DNA from: Gemmatimonadota bacterium
GTDB lineage: Bacteria > Gemmatimonadota > Gemmatimonadetes > Gemmatimonadales > GWC2-71-9
Assembly (NCBI GenBank): GCA_017889745.1
Contig: JAGGAG010000024.1
Coordinates: forward strand, 1 to 20,431
Reading direction: 5' to 3'
Length of the DNA: 20,431 bases
Positions 7,602 to 14,486 of the stretch are shown piece by piece (the stretch's first letter is position 1; the number at the start of each line of letters is the position of its first letter). The notes beneath the pieces are model-generated. The model was given only the letters and a program-made list of their open reading frames with translations. It made no database searches and was not told the origin of the DNA. A program made the position numbers and the translations under genes.

Positions 7602-7630
7602 AAGATAGCCCCTCGAGGCGGGAGAATCAA
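7602..7630 (-). promoter_or_regulatory. Sigma70-like promoter for glyS
   Basis: On the minus strand TTGATT (7630-7625) is followed after exactly 17 nt by TATCTT (7607-7602). These match the -35 and -10 consensus at 4 of 6 positions each. Transcription would begin near 7595, leaving a leader of about 35 nt before the glyS ATG. The promoter lies in the only non-coding gap between the aminotransferase gene and glyS. Confidence 0.6.
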
Positions 7631-7644
7631 AAGCGGCGCGCCGC
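7629..7644 (-). terminator. Weak intrinsic terminator after the aminotransferase gene
   Basis: The 12-nt palindrome GCGGCGCGCCGC (7633-7644) lies 9 nt after the aminotransferase stop. On the transcribed strand it is followed directly by TTTTG. The stem is short once a loop is allowed and the T-run has only four residues, so termination may be partial. The T-run overlaps the -35 of the glyS promoter, a compact terminator/promoter arrangement. Confidence 0.4.
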
Positions 7645-7653
7645 CGGCCCTGG

Positions 7654-8889
7654 CTAGCCCAGCGCCTCGATCACCCGGCCCACATCGGCGGCCTCGTTGA
7701 AGACCGATGGCGAGAGCCGCAGGTACCGGTCGCCCACCCGGGCGTTTATGTGTGCCCGCTTGAGCCGCTCTGCCACCGGCCTCCCGGCCGGAAAGGTGAA
7801 GCTCAGGATCGGCGAGGTGGTTCCGGGCGGCGTGACCGGGATGAAGCCGTGCTGCCCCAGTTCGGTCCGCAGGGTCTGCAGGAGCGGCTGACGCCAGGCC
7901 TGGATCCGGTCCACTCCGAGCTGGCGCAGATATGGGAGCGAGGCATCCAGTGCCATGAGTGATGCCGCTGCCCTGCTGCCCACCTCATAGGTCGCGCCAG
8001 CGCCGGTGCCGAACTCCCAGGTGAACGGCATGGGTCCCGGCGAATCCGATGGCTGGAAGTGAGTCTCGATGTCTGGCGCCGAGTGATACCCGAAGGTGGT
8101 GCGCCTGAGCACCCGCTCGATCAAGTCGGCCCGGACGTAGAGGAACCCCAGACCGAAGTCGCCCATCAGCCACTTGAAGCCGCTCGCCGCCGCGAAATCG
8201 ACGCCGGTGGTCCGGGCATCGAACGGCACGGCACCGACCCCCTGGATGATGTCGGCATATACGTACGCACCGCGCGAGTGTGCCAGCTCGCACACGGCGC
8301 GGAGGTCGTGCTCGAAACCGTTGTACATCGCCACGGAGGATACCTCGACCAGGCGCGTATCCCGGTCGATGAGCCGGTCGAGGTCGGAAAGTTCGATCCG
8401 GCCGTCGCTGGTCGGCATCGCCATCCGCAGCTCGAGACCCTGCGACTGGAGCGCCTGGAGATGCAGGATCGCACCGTCGAAGTGGAGCGCATCGGTCACC
8501 ACGTTGCCGCCGCTGCCCGGGATGCCGAGGCCGCGAACCACCAGGTTCTCCCCGGTGCTGGTGTTGGGAATGAATGCCAGTTCCTCGGCCGTGGCGTTGA
8601 TCAGCGCGGCATATGCGGTCTTGACCCGGTGTACCGCGGCCGCTGTATCGAAGAGCTCGACGCTCGGGCGGGCGCGGCTCAGGCTGTACGCCTGCATCGC
8701 CTCCACCGCAGCCCTGGACAGCGGGTGAGCGTAGGCCGAGTTCATGTAGACCAGGCCATCGGGAAGCAGGAAGTCCGCCTTGCGGGGAAAATCTGGAGCC
8801 ATGGCGTTCAACGGTCGCGAGCCAAGGGTGACCGTGACCGCGGCGCTCGCCATTCCGGCAAGCAGGTCACGGCGACTGAGTTCAGTCAT
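7654..8889 (-). CDS. Class V aminotransferase-fold PLP enzyme with Tat-type signal
   Basis: A 411-residue fold-type I PLP protein of the class V aminotransferase / isopenicillin-N-epimerase-like group. The N-terminus MTELSRRDLLAGMASAAVTVTL carries a twin-arginine motif and a hydrophobic stretch, predicting export by the Tat pathway as a folded holoenzyme. Catalytic-site features are IPNTSTGEN (107-115, cofactor phosphate/ring region), YADIIQGVGA (211-220, D213 for the pyridine nitrogen and Q216) and SGFKWLMGDFGLGFLY (236-251, Schiff-base lysine K239). The C-terminal domain ends with DRYLRLSPSVFNEAADVGRVIEAL. The ATG at 8889 overlaps the stop of the upstream flavoprotein gene by 8 nt. A longer upstream reading of the same frame is antisense-like and rejected. 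The substrate could be an amino acid, a cysteine-type sulfur donor or an amine; the sequence does not decide. Confidence 0.88.
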   Translation of the reverse strand: MTELSRRDLLAGMASAAVTVTLGSRPLNAMAPDFPRKADFLLPDGLVYMNSAYAHPLSRAAVEAMQAYSLSRARPSVELFDTAAAVHRVKTAYAALINATAEELAFIPNTSTGENLVVRGLGIPGSGGNVVTDALHFDGAILHLQALQSQGLELRMAMPTSDGRIELSDLDRLIDRDTRLVEVSSVAMYNGFEHDLRAVCELAHSRGAYVYADIIQGVGAVPFDARTTGVDFAAASGFKWLMGDFGLGFLYVRADLIERVLRRTTFGYHSAPDIETHFQPSDSPGPMPFTWEFGTGAGATYEVGSRAAASLMALDASLPYLRQLGVDRIQAWRQPLLQTLRTELGQHGFIPVTPPGTTSPILSFTFPAGRPVAERLKRAHINARVGDRYLRLSPSVFNEAADVGRVIEALG

Positions 8890-9889
8890 CCATCCGGGCG
8901 CGGCGCAGCAGGTCGGCCACGATGAGCTCCCCGTGATGGCGGGTATTCTCGATGAACAGGCGGTTGTCGTCGTAGCCACCGGCGATGACTCCCGCGACGT
9001 ACAAGCCCGGCACCGGTGTCGCCATCGTGCTCTCGTCGTGGGCCGGCACACCCGACTCGGTGTCGATCGGCACCCCCAGGCTGCGCAGCAGGCCGAGGTC
9101 GGGCCGGTAGCCGGTCATGAGGAGGACGCGATCGGCCGGGAGCTCCTCGGTGACTCCGCGATCGTTCGCGATCGTGACGTGCGTCGGCGTGATGGCGCGG
9201 ACGCGCGAGCGGTTGCGGATCCTGATGCTGCCTTCGGTGAGGCGATTGGTGATGTCCGGCAGGACCCACGCCTTCACGGTGGGGTGCAGGCTGTCGCCGC
9301 GCAGCACCATCGTCACTTCGGCGCCGGCCCGCCAGCTCTCGAGTGCCGCATCCACCGCCGAGTTGCCGCCACCGACGATCACCACCTTCTGGCGCCAGTG
9401 GCGGTGGCCCTCGACGAAGTAGTGACTCACATGCGGCAGGTCCTCGCCGGGCACGCCCAGCGCGTTGGGCTGGTCGTAGTAGCCCGTGGCAATCACCACC
9501 GCCTCCGCGCGATACGTCACTTCGTCGTGCGGGCGGCGGACTGCTACCACAAAGGCCCCGTCGGGTTCGCGCCGGATCGCGGTGACCGTCTCGCGCACCC
9601 GGACATCGAGCTGATAGTGCTCCGCGACGCGGCGGTAGTAGACGAGCCCATCGCGTCGCGTGGGCTTTTCGGAGCTGGTCACGAGGGGGATGCCGCCGAT
9701 CTCGATCCGTTCCGGCGTCGAGAAGAACGTCATTCCGAGGGGGTACTTCTCGATCGCACTGACCACGGTGGCGCGGTCGAGCAGAATGCAGCTGATGCCT
9801 GCCTGCGCCGCGGCGATGCCCACCGCCAGCCCGGCGGGCCCCGCACCGACCACGAGGAGCCGGGTGTCAGACCTCGATGATCTGGTCAC
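8882..9889 (-). CDS. ypdA: YpdA/Bdr-like FAD/NADPH oxidoreductase (putative bacillithiol disulfide reductase family)
   Basis: A 335-residue thioredoxin-reductase-like flavoprotein. The FAD motif GAGPAG lies at 15-20, and EKYPLGMTFFSTPERIEIGG (47-66) is characteristic of the YpdA family. ATGYYDQPNALGVPGEDLPHVSHYF (134-158) follows, then the NADPH-binding GGGNSAVDAALE (173-184), and MTGYRPD (258-264) and YVAGVIAGG (297-305) for flavin contact. There is no CxxC motif, as expected for YpdA rather than thioredoxin reductase. In Staphylococcus aureus YpdA the GGGPCG motif holds a conserved Cys14 proposed to be redox active; the equivalent residue here is Ala19. The start is a GTG whose reading frame overlaps the end of purA by 23 nt, and no downstream start preserves the FAD motif. 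Bacillithiol use is therefore only suggested by family. Confidence 0.87.
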   Translation of the reverse strand: MTRSSRSDTRLLVVGAGPAGLAVGIAAAQAGISCILLDRATVVSAIEKYPLGMTFFSTPERIEIGGIPLVTSSEKPTRRDGLVYYRRVAEHYQLDVRVRETVTAIRREPDGAFVVAVRRPHDEVTYRAEAVVIATGYYDQPNALGVPGEDLPHVSHYFVEGHRHWRQKVVIVGGGNSAVDAALESWRAGAEVTMVLRGDSLHPTVKAWVLPDITNRLTEGSIRIRNRSRVRAITPTHVTIANDRGVTEELPADRVLLMTGYRPDLGLLRSLGVPIDTESGVPAHDESTMATPVPGLYVAGVIAGGYDDNRLFIENTRHHGELIVADLLRRARMDD

Positions 9890-11147
9890 GGCGGGTCCCG
9901 ACGCTCACGTAGCGGATGGGCACACCCGACAGCGCCTCGATCCGGTCGAGGTACGCGCGGGCCGCCGACGGCAGGTCGGCGAGCTTCCGCGCACCACCGG
10001 TCGAGCGCTTCCACCCCGGCAGCCGCTCGTACACCGGCTGCACCCGCTCCAGCGCCTCGACGTCGGCCGGCATCCCGTCGCACGTCTCGCCGGCGAGGTT
10101 GTAGCCGGTTCCGACCGGCACCTCGTCGAAGGTGTCAAGCACGTCGAGCTTGGTGATGGCCAGGCCCGTGAGGCCGTTGACCCGGGCGGAGTATTGCACC
10201 ACGCTCGCGTCGAACCACCCGCACCGGCGAGGTCGTCCCGTGGTGGCGCCGAACTCTCCGCCGAGCATCCGCAGCTGCTCCGCCGCGGCCGGCTCCGCCT
10301 CCGTGGGCAGCGGCCCGTTCCCGACGCGGGTGGTGTACGCCTTCACCACGCCAAGCACGCCATGGATTGCGGTGGGACCGACGCCCGCGCCGACCGCGGC
10401 GCCACCGGCGGTCGTGTTGGACGAGGTGACGAACGGGTAGGTGCCGTGATCGACGTCGAGCAGCGCGCCCTGCGCGCCCTCGAGCAGCACGCTCCGCCCC
10501 TCGCGGACCGCGCGGTGCACGATCAGGCCGGTATCGGTCGCGTGCGACAGCAACCGCGGGGCCAGCCGCTCCATCAGCGTCACGTGCTCGTCGAGCGAGG
10601 CGCGCTCGCTGCAGCCCATCTCGTGCAGCTGGTGGTTCGCCCGGTCCACCCGCGCGGCCAGGAGCTCCGCGGTCGTCTCCAGGTTCCTGAGGTTTCCTAC
10701 CCGCAGGCCGCGCCGTCCGACCTTGTCCTCGTAGCAGGGCCCGATGCCGCGCCCCGTGGTGCCGATGTTCTGCTTCCGTTCGCTGGCGACGTCGAGCTGT
10801 TTGTGCAGCGGCAGCACCAGGTGCGCGCGGTCGGACACGAGCAGGCGCCCGCTCGCGATGGCGCTCCGCCTGGTGAGGTCGTCCAGTTCGACGAAGAGCT
10901 GTTCGGCGTCGAGCACAACGCCGTTGCCGATGATGCAGGTGGCACGCGAATGGAGGATGCCCGACGGGATCTGGTGCAGGACGTAGAGGTCACTGCCGAT
11001 CACGACGGTGTGGCCCGCATTGGCGCCGCCCTGGTAGCGCACCACGAAGTCGGCGCGCTCCGCGAGCACGTCGACCAGCTTGCCCTTCCCCTCATCGCCC
11101 CACTGCGCGCCCACTACGACGACACATCGGGTGCCGGCGTCGAACAT
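9867..11147 (-). CDS. purA: Adenylosuccinate synthetase
   Basis: A 426-residue enzyme catalysing GTP-dependent condensation of IMP with aspartate, the first committed step from IMP to AMP. The N-terminal P-loop GAQWGDEGKGK is at 13-23, followed by VRYQGGANAGHTVV (36-49). IGTTGRGIGPCYEDK (127-141), LLEGAQGALLDVDHGTYPFVTSSN (220-243), TTGRPRRCGWFDA (303-315) and ITKLDVLDTFDEVPV (333-347) are all canonical, including the IMP- and GTP-binding segments. Length is normal for bacteria. The ATG is preceded by AAGGGG at a suitable spacing. Its promoter probably lies at the end of the upstream peptidase gene, so the transcript would carry an intrinsic terminator in its leader. The ypdA-like gene downstream overlaps its end. 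Confidence 0.97.
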   Translation of the reverse strand: MFDAGTRCVVVVGAQWGDEGKGKLVDVLAERADFVVRYQGGANAGHTVVIGSDLYVLHQIPSGILHSRATCIIGNGVVLDAEQLFVELDDLTRRSAIASGRLLVSDRAHLVLPLHKQLDVASERKQNIGTTGRGIGPCYEDKVGRRGLRVGNLRNLETTAELLAARVDRANHQLHEMGCSERASLDEHVTLMERLAPRLLSHATDTGLIVHRAVREGRSVLLEGAQGALLDVDHGTYPFVTSSNTTAGGAAVGAGVGPTAIHGVLGVVKAYTTRVGNGPLPTEAEPAAAEQLRMLGGEFGATTGRPRRCGWFDASVVQYSARVNGLTGLAITKLDVLDTFDEVPVGTGYNLAGETCDGMPADVEALERVQPVYERLPGWKRSTGGARKLADLPSAARAYLDRIEALSGVPIRYVSVGTRRDQIIEV

Positions 11148-11165
11148 GGCATTTCCCCTTATGGC

Positions 11166-11189
11166 AACAAAAAAGCCCCTCGCGGGGCT
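11166..11189 (-). terminator. Rho-independent terminator, also in the putative purA leader
   Basis: On the minus strand AGCCCC and GGGGCT pair (11189-11184 with 11179-11174) around a GCGA tetraloop, followed directly by a run of six T (11174-11169) and then GTTG. This is a textbook intrinsic terminator, 42 nt past the stop of the M28-like peptidase gene. It ends only about 20 nt before the purA start, so the purA ribosome binding site follows almost immediately. Transcription of purA must therefore start downstream of it, which leaves little room, or pass through it. Confidence 0.8.
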
Positions 11190-11206
11190 GCTGAATCCTT
11201 TGGCGG

Positions 11207-11235
11207 AAGCTAGCGGCCGGAACCCGACGGGTCAA
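11207..11235 (-). promoter_or_regulatory. Candidate sigma70-like promoter for purA
   Basis: TTGACC (11235-11230, overlapping the stop codon of the upstream gene) and TAGCTT (11212-11207) are separated by exactly 17 nt on the minus strand. The -35 matches consensus at 5 of 6 positions and the -10 at 3 of 6 (TAnnnT). Predicted initiation near 11200 would give a purA leader of about 50 nt that contains the terminator hairpin. Confidence 0.45.
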
Positions 11236-12311
11236 ATCGGGCGTGCCAGCCGTTCTCCCAGTCGTTCGGCAGTACCCAGGTGGTACCCATCGGCGTCATC
11301 CCGGGGGGTGTGAATCCGCGTCAGCGTGCCCCAGTCGAGCCGCCCCAGCGTGACCGATTCGCAGGCGACGTGCGAGAGGGGAAGGCCATCCACCATGATG
11401 CCCAGCGGCAGCCGCCGCTGCCTGATGACCGGGGCGAGCCCCGCCACGGCATCGCGCACCCGAGCCGCCAGGTCGGCGCTCGCCGGCCCGTGGGTCACCA
11501 CGTAGAGGGTGCCCGTATCGTCCACCGTGTCCACGTTGACGACCAGCGCCCCGGCAAAGAGCCCGGGCCGCTCCCGGGCCAGCGCGCGCGCCCCCACCAG
11601 CCCGAACTCCTCCGCCCCCGTGACGATGACCCCGATGGACGGGTCCGTGGCAAGCTCCGCTGCCGTCAGGACCGCGAGCAAACCCGAGCCATTGTCCCGG
11701 GCACCCGGGGAGGAACCTGAGAGCCGCCCGCGCGACAGCAGGACGCCAGCGAGGACGCCTGCCGCCCCGGCAGCCGCCGCCGGGCCCGCCGACAGCGGAT
11801 GGCCCGTTCGGAGCAGCGCCGACACCAGCAGCGCCGTCACGGCGAGCACGGTGACCCACACGGCGACCAGGCGCCCCGCCATCGATTGGGCCTGTGCCTT
11901 GGTGTCGAGGTGCGCGACGAGCCAGCAGCGGACGGTCGAGCCTGGGCGGCTCGCGATGAGGTTGGCATCCACCCGGACGGGGCCCGGCCCGCGGTAACCG
12001 CGCACGATGAGACCGGTCACCACCACGATCGTGCCGGCAAGTGCCAGCAGCACGACCAGGGCTCCCCACGCAGGAGCGGTGTGCTGAAGGAGCGGGATCT
12101 CGACCAGGGCCACGCCAGCGAGCAAGGCACCCGCCGCCGCCAGCAAGCGATAGACGCCGGCGTTGAACCTGAACGAATGTTCCTGGACGATGTAGCCAAG
12201 CTCGGTGAGGAATCGGGCAACCGAGCGACGGGCCGCCTCGGCTTCCGGCGTTCCGGCCTCGCGGCCGCGCGAGATGAGGTCCATGACCAGCGCCCGCGCC
12301 CGGCGCGGCAT
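11232..12311 (-). CDS. Membrane-embedded M28-type zinc metallopeptidase
   Basis: A 359-residue protein combining a complete M28 peptidase metal site with four hydrophobic helices. Likely ligands and catalytic residues, in family order, are H134 and D136 (AHLDTK), D206 (ARDNGSG), E234/E235 (TGAEEFG), D261 (NVDT) and H334 (RIHTPRDD). Hydrophobic segments at about 54-74, 81-103, 147-167 and 175-192 split the catalytic domain: the first His/Asp pair sits between helices 2 and 3 and the rest follows helix 4. An even number of helices between the halves lets both face the same side of the membrane. M28 enzymes are usually aminopeptidases or related hydrolases; substrate is unknown. The ATG lies 6 nt after the PilT-like gene, with AAGGGA within that gene's end as a possible ribosome binding site. 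Confidence 0.85.
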   Translation of the reverse strand: MPRRARALVMDLISRGREAGTPEAEAARRSVARFLTELGYIVQEHSFRFNAGVYRLLAAAGALLAGVALVEIPLLQHTAPAWGALVVLLALAGTIVVVTGLIVRGYRGPGPVRVDANLIASRPGSTVRCWLVAHLDTKAQAQSMAGRLVAVWVTVLAVTALLVSALLRTGHPLSAGPAAAAGAAGVLAGVLLSRGRLSGSSPGARDNGSGLLAVLTAAELATDPSIGVIVTGAEEFGLVGARALARERPGLFAGALVVNVDTVDDTGTLYVVTHGPASADLAARVRDAVAGLAPVIRQRRLPLGIMVDGLPLSHVACESVTLGRLDWGTLTRIHTPRDDADGYHLGTAERLGERLARPI

Positions 12312-12317
12312 TTCCGG

Positions 12318-13430
12318 CTATCCCTTGGCGAGCGAAGACCTCTTCCGGCGCTCGGGCACGCCCGGGGGCGGCGGGGCCACGCTCGGCAGCGTGGCGGCGC
12401 GGGCGGCATCGGCCGTGATGCGACCCGCCGTGACCAGCGCGGCCAGGGCCTGTTCGAACGTCTGCATGCCGGCCGCCGAGCCCTCGGACATGAGAGCCTT
12501 CAAGTCGCCGTACCGTGCCGTGTCGCGCAGGGCCGCCCGGACCTCGGGCGTGCCGATCAGCATCTCGCACACCACCATGCTGCCGGACTCGTCCTGCCGG
12601 GGAAGCAGCTGCTGGGCCAGGATGCCACGCACACACTCGGCGAAGCGCACCCGCCCGATCTCCCGTTCATCCCTGGGGAGCATGGAGACGAAGCGCTCCA
12701 CGGTCGTGACCACATCGGGTGTCGGCATCGATGTGATCACGAGGAAGCCGCTTTCCGCCGCCTTGATCGCGGTGGCCACCGTGTCCGAGTCGGCCAGTTC
12801 GCCGATGACCACGACATCCGGGTCCTGGCGCAGGGCGGCGCGCAGGCCGGCAGCGTACGTACCGGTGTCGACCCCGACTTCGCGCTGCGTCACCGAGCAG
12901 GTGAGGTCCCGGTGCAGGAACTCGATCGGGTTCTCGACGGTGACGACGTGCTTCTGCTGGGTCTGGTTGATGTGGTGCACCAGCGCCGCCATCGTCGAGG
13001 ACTTCCCGCCGCCGCTGATGCCGGCCACGATCAGCAGGCCGCGCTCCGATTCGGCCAGCCGCCCGAGGAGCGGCGGCAGGTTGAGCGACGCAAGGGTCGG
13101 CACCGCGAACGGGATGACCCGCATCACGATCATGATGGAGGAGCGCTGCCGGAGGATGTTGACCCGGAACCTTCCCACGCCCGGCATGCCCCAGGAGCAG
13201 TCGTAGTCGCGCAGCGACTCCAGCCGGGCCCGGTCCTCGTCGGTGGTGAGCAGCTTGAGGGCAATCGCGCGGGTCTGGTCGGGCGTGAGCCGCTGCTTCG
13301 TGAGCGGTACCAGCTTTCCGTCGATGCGGGCCCGGAAGACGTCGCCTGCCTTGATGTGCAGGTCGGATGCGCCGCGCTCGACGGCCGCGCGGATGATGCG
13401 CTCCATCGCGCCTTCGGATCTGCTCGACAT
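12318..13430 (-). CDS. PilT/PilU-like type IV pilus ATPase with non-canonical motifs
   Basis: A 370-residue member of the secretion-ATPase superfamily closest to PilT. An N-terminal PAS-like domain carries GASDLHIKAGD (20-30) and RFRVNIL (87-93). It is followed by Walker A GISGGGKS (137-144), an Asp-box ENPIE (166-170), Walker B DPDVVVIGELADSD (203-216), AAESGFLVITSMPT (224-237) and a C-terminal MQTFEQAL...G.IT segment (322-339). Two hallmark positions differ from PilT: GE[ML]RD is GELAD, and the His-box TLHT is SMPT. A Pro-rich basic tail ends the protein. The ATG at 13430 sits 8 nt after GAGG; a GTG two codons upstream (13436) overlaps the trpS stop and is an alternative. No other pilus genes are in the window. 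It may be a divergent retraction or regulatory ATPase. Confidence 0.85.
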   Translation of the reverse strand: MSSRSEGAMERIIRAAVERGASDLHIKAGDVFRARIDGKLVPLTKQRLTPDQTRAIALKLLTTDEDRARLESLRDYDCSWGMPGVGRFRVNILRQRSSIMIVMRVIPFAVPTLASLNLPPLLGRLAESERGLLIVAGISGGGKSSTMAALVHHINQTQQKHVVTVENPIEFLHRDLTCSVTQREVGVDTGTYAAGLRAALRQDPDVVVIGELADSDTVATAIKAAESGFLVITSMPTPDVVTTVERFVSMLPRDEREIGRVRFAECVRGILAQQLLPRQDESGSMVVCEMLIGTPEVRAALRDTARYGDLKALMSEGSAAGMQTFEQALAALVTAGRITADAARAATLPSVAPPPPGVPERRKRSSLAKG

Positions 13431-13432
13431 GG

Positions 13433-14446
13433 TCACGCCCTCGTCTCGACGCGGGCCGGCGCCGGAAGGAAGCCCATTGCGTCCTGGACCTCGCGAATGG
13501 TGTCACCGGCAACCCGCCGCGCCGCCTGCGCGCCGTCGCCGAGGATCTCGTCCACCTGCGCCGGGTGCGCGGCCAGGTCGAGCGTGCGCGCCCGGACCGG
13601 TGCCAGCGCCGCCGTCATGTTGTCGGCGAGCACCCGCTTGCAGTCGAGGCATCCCCAGAGCGCGCCGCGGCACTTCACGGCCACCTCGTCGACGGTGGCC
13701 GGCGGGGAGAAATGCCGGTGCAGCGCGAAGATGTTGCAGATCTCGGGCGTGCCGGGGTCCTTCTTCGTCTTCCGTGCCGGGTCGGTCTTCGCGGGGCGCA
13801 GTTTCTGCCAGATCTCCTCGGGCGTGTCGGTGACCCCGATGGTGTTGCCGAGGCTCTTCGACATCTTCGCGTCGCCATCGAGGCCCATGATGCGCTTGGC
13901 CGCGGTAAGCAGCGGCTTCGGCTCCGGGAACACCGGGCGCTCCGGCGCGAAGCGCGCCGTCCAGCGGCGGCAGATCTCCCGTGCGAGTTCCAGGTGCTGG
14001 ATCTGATCCTCACCCACCGGCACCATGTCGGCCCGGTAGAGCAGGATGTCGGCCGCCATCAGAATGGGGTAGTTGAGCAGCCCGGCCGGGATGCTCTCCA
14101 TGTCCTGCGACTTATCTTTGAACTGGGTCATCCGCTCGAGCTCGCCCAGCGGTGCCACCGTGTTGAGCAACCACATGAGCGTTGCATGCTCCGGCACGTG
14201 CGACTGCACGAACAGCGTGACGCGCGACGGGTCGATCCCGGCGCCGAGCAGGCCGCCAGCCATCTCGCGCGTGCGCTGGGCCAGTCGCTGCGGATCGTAG
14301 CCGGCGCCAGTGAGCGCATGCAGGTCCACCACGCAGTAGAAGCACTCGTACTGGGCCTGCAGTGTCACCCAGTTCTGCACGGCACCGAGCAGGTTGCCGA
14401 TGTGCAGTTCGCCGGACGGCTGGATCCCGGAAAAGATGCGGGGCAT
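13433..14446 (-). CDS. trpS: Tryptophanyl-tRNA synthetase
   Basis: A 337-residue class I aminoacyl-tRNA synthetase that charges tRNA-Trp. MPRIFSGIQPSGELHIGN contains the start of the Rossmann fold and the HIGN signature (15-18). DLHALT (41-46), LNTVAPLGELERMTQFKDKS (94-113), the PVGEDQIQHLELAREI segment (143-158) and the second signature KMSKS (194-198) are canonical for bacterial TrpRS. A Cys pair in the C-terminal part (CLDCKR) is also seen. Length is normal. The ATG is chosen because the protein then begins exactly as other bacterial TrpRS. No ribosome binding site precedes it, and it may be translated from a nearly leaderless mRNA. Its stop abuts the PilT-like gene start. Confidence 0.96.
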   Translation of the reverse strand: MPRIFSGIQPSGELHIGNLLGAVQNWVTLQAQYECFYCVVDLHALTGAGYDPQRLAQRTREMAGGLLGAGIDPSRVTLFVQSHVPEHATLMWLLNTVAPLGELERMTQFKDKSQDMESIPAGLLNYPILMAADILLYRADMVPVGEDQIQHLELAREICRRWTARFAPERPVFPEPKPLLTAAKRIMGLDGDAKMSKSLGNTIGVTDTPEEIWQKLRPAKTDPARKTKKDPGTPEICNIFALHRHFSPPATVDEVAVKCRGALWGCLDCKRVLADNMTAALAPVRARTLDLAAHPAQVDEILGDGAQAARRVAGDTIREVQDAMGFLPAPARVETRA

Positions 14447-14452
14447 GCCGGT

Positions 14453-14482
14453 AACGTAACCAAGGCTCACGGAGCGTCGCAA
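14453..14482 (-). promoter_or_regulatory. Possible trpS promoter giving a near-leaderless transcript
   Basis: On the minus strand TTGCGA (14482-14477) and TACGTT (14458-14453) are separated by 18 nt in the 40-nt gap between the divergent trpS and phosphatase genes. The -10 matches only TAnnnT. It ends 6 nt before the trpS ATG, so initiation would fall at or near the start codon, consistent with the lack of a ribosome binding site. Confidence 0.3.
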
Positions 14483-14486
14483 GACC

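Noticed and set aside
8890..9051. Longer start for the class V aminotransferase
   Set aside because: The extension lies over the flavoprotein gene and would hide the Tat leader.
11799..14006. 735-codon plus-strand open frame opposite the peptidase, PilT-like and trpS genes
   Set aside because: The minus-strand genes have complete catalytic motifs, while the plus-strand frame has none.
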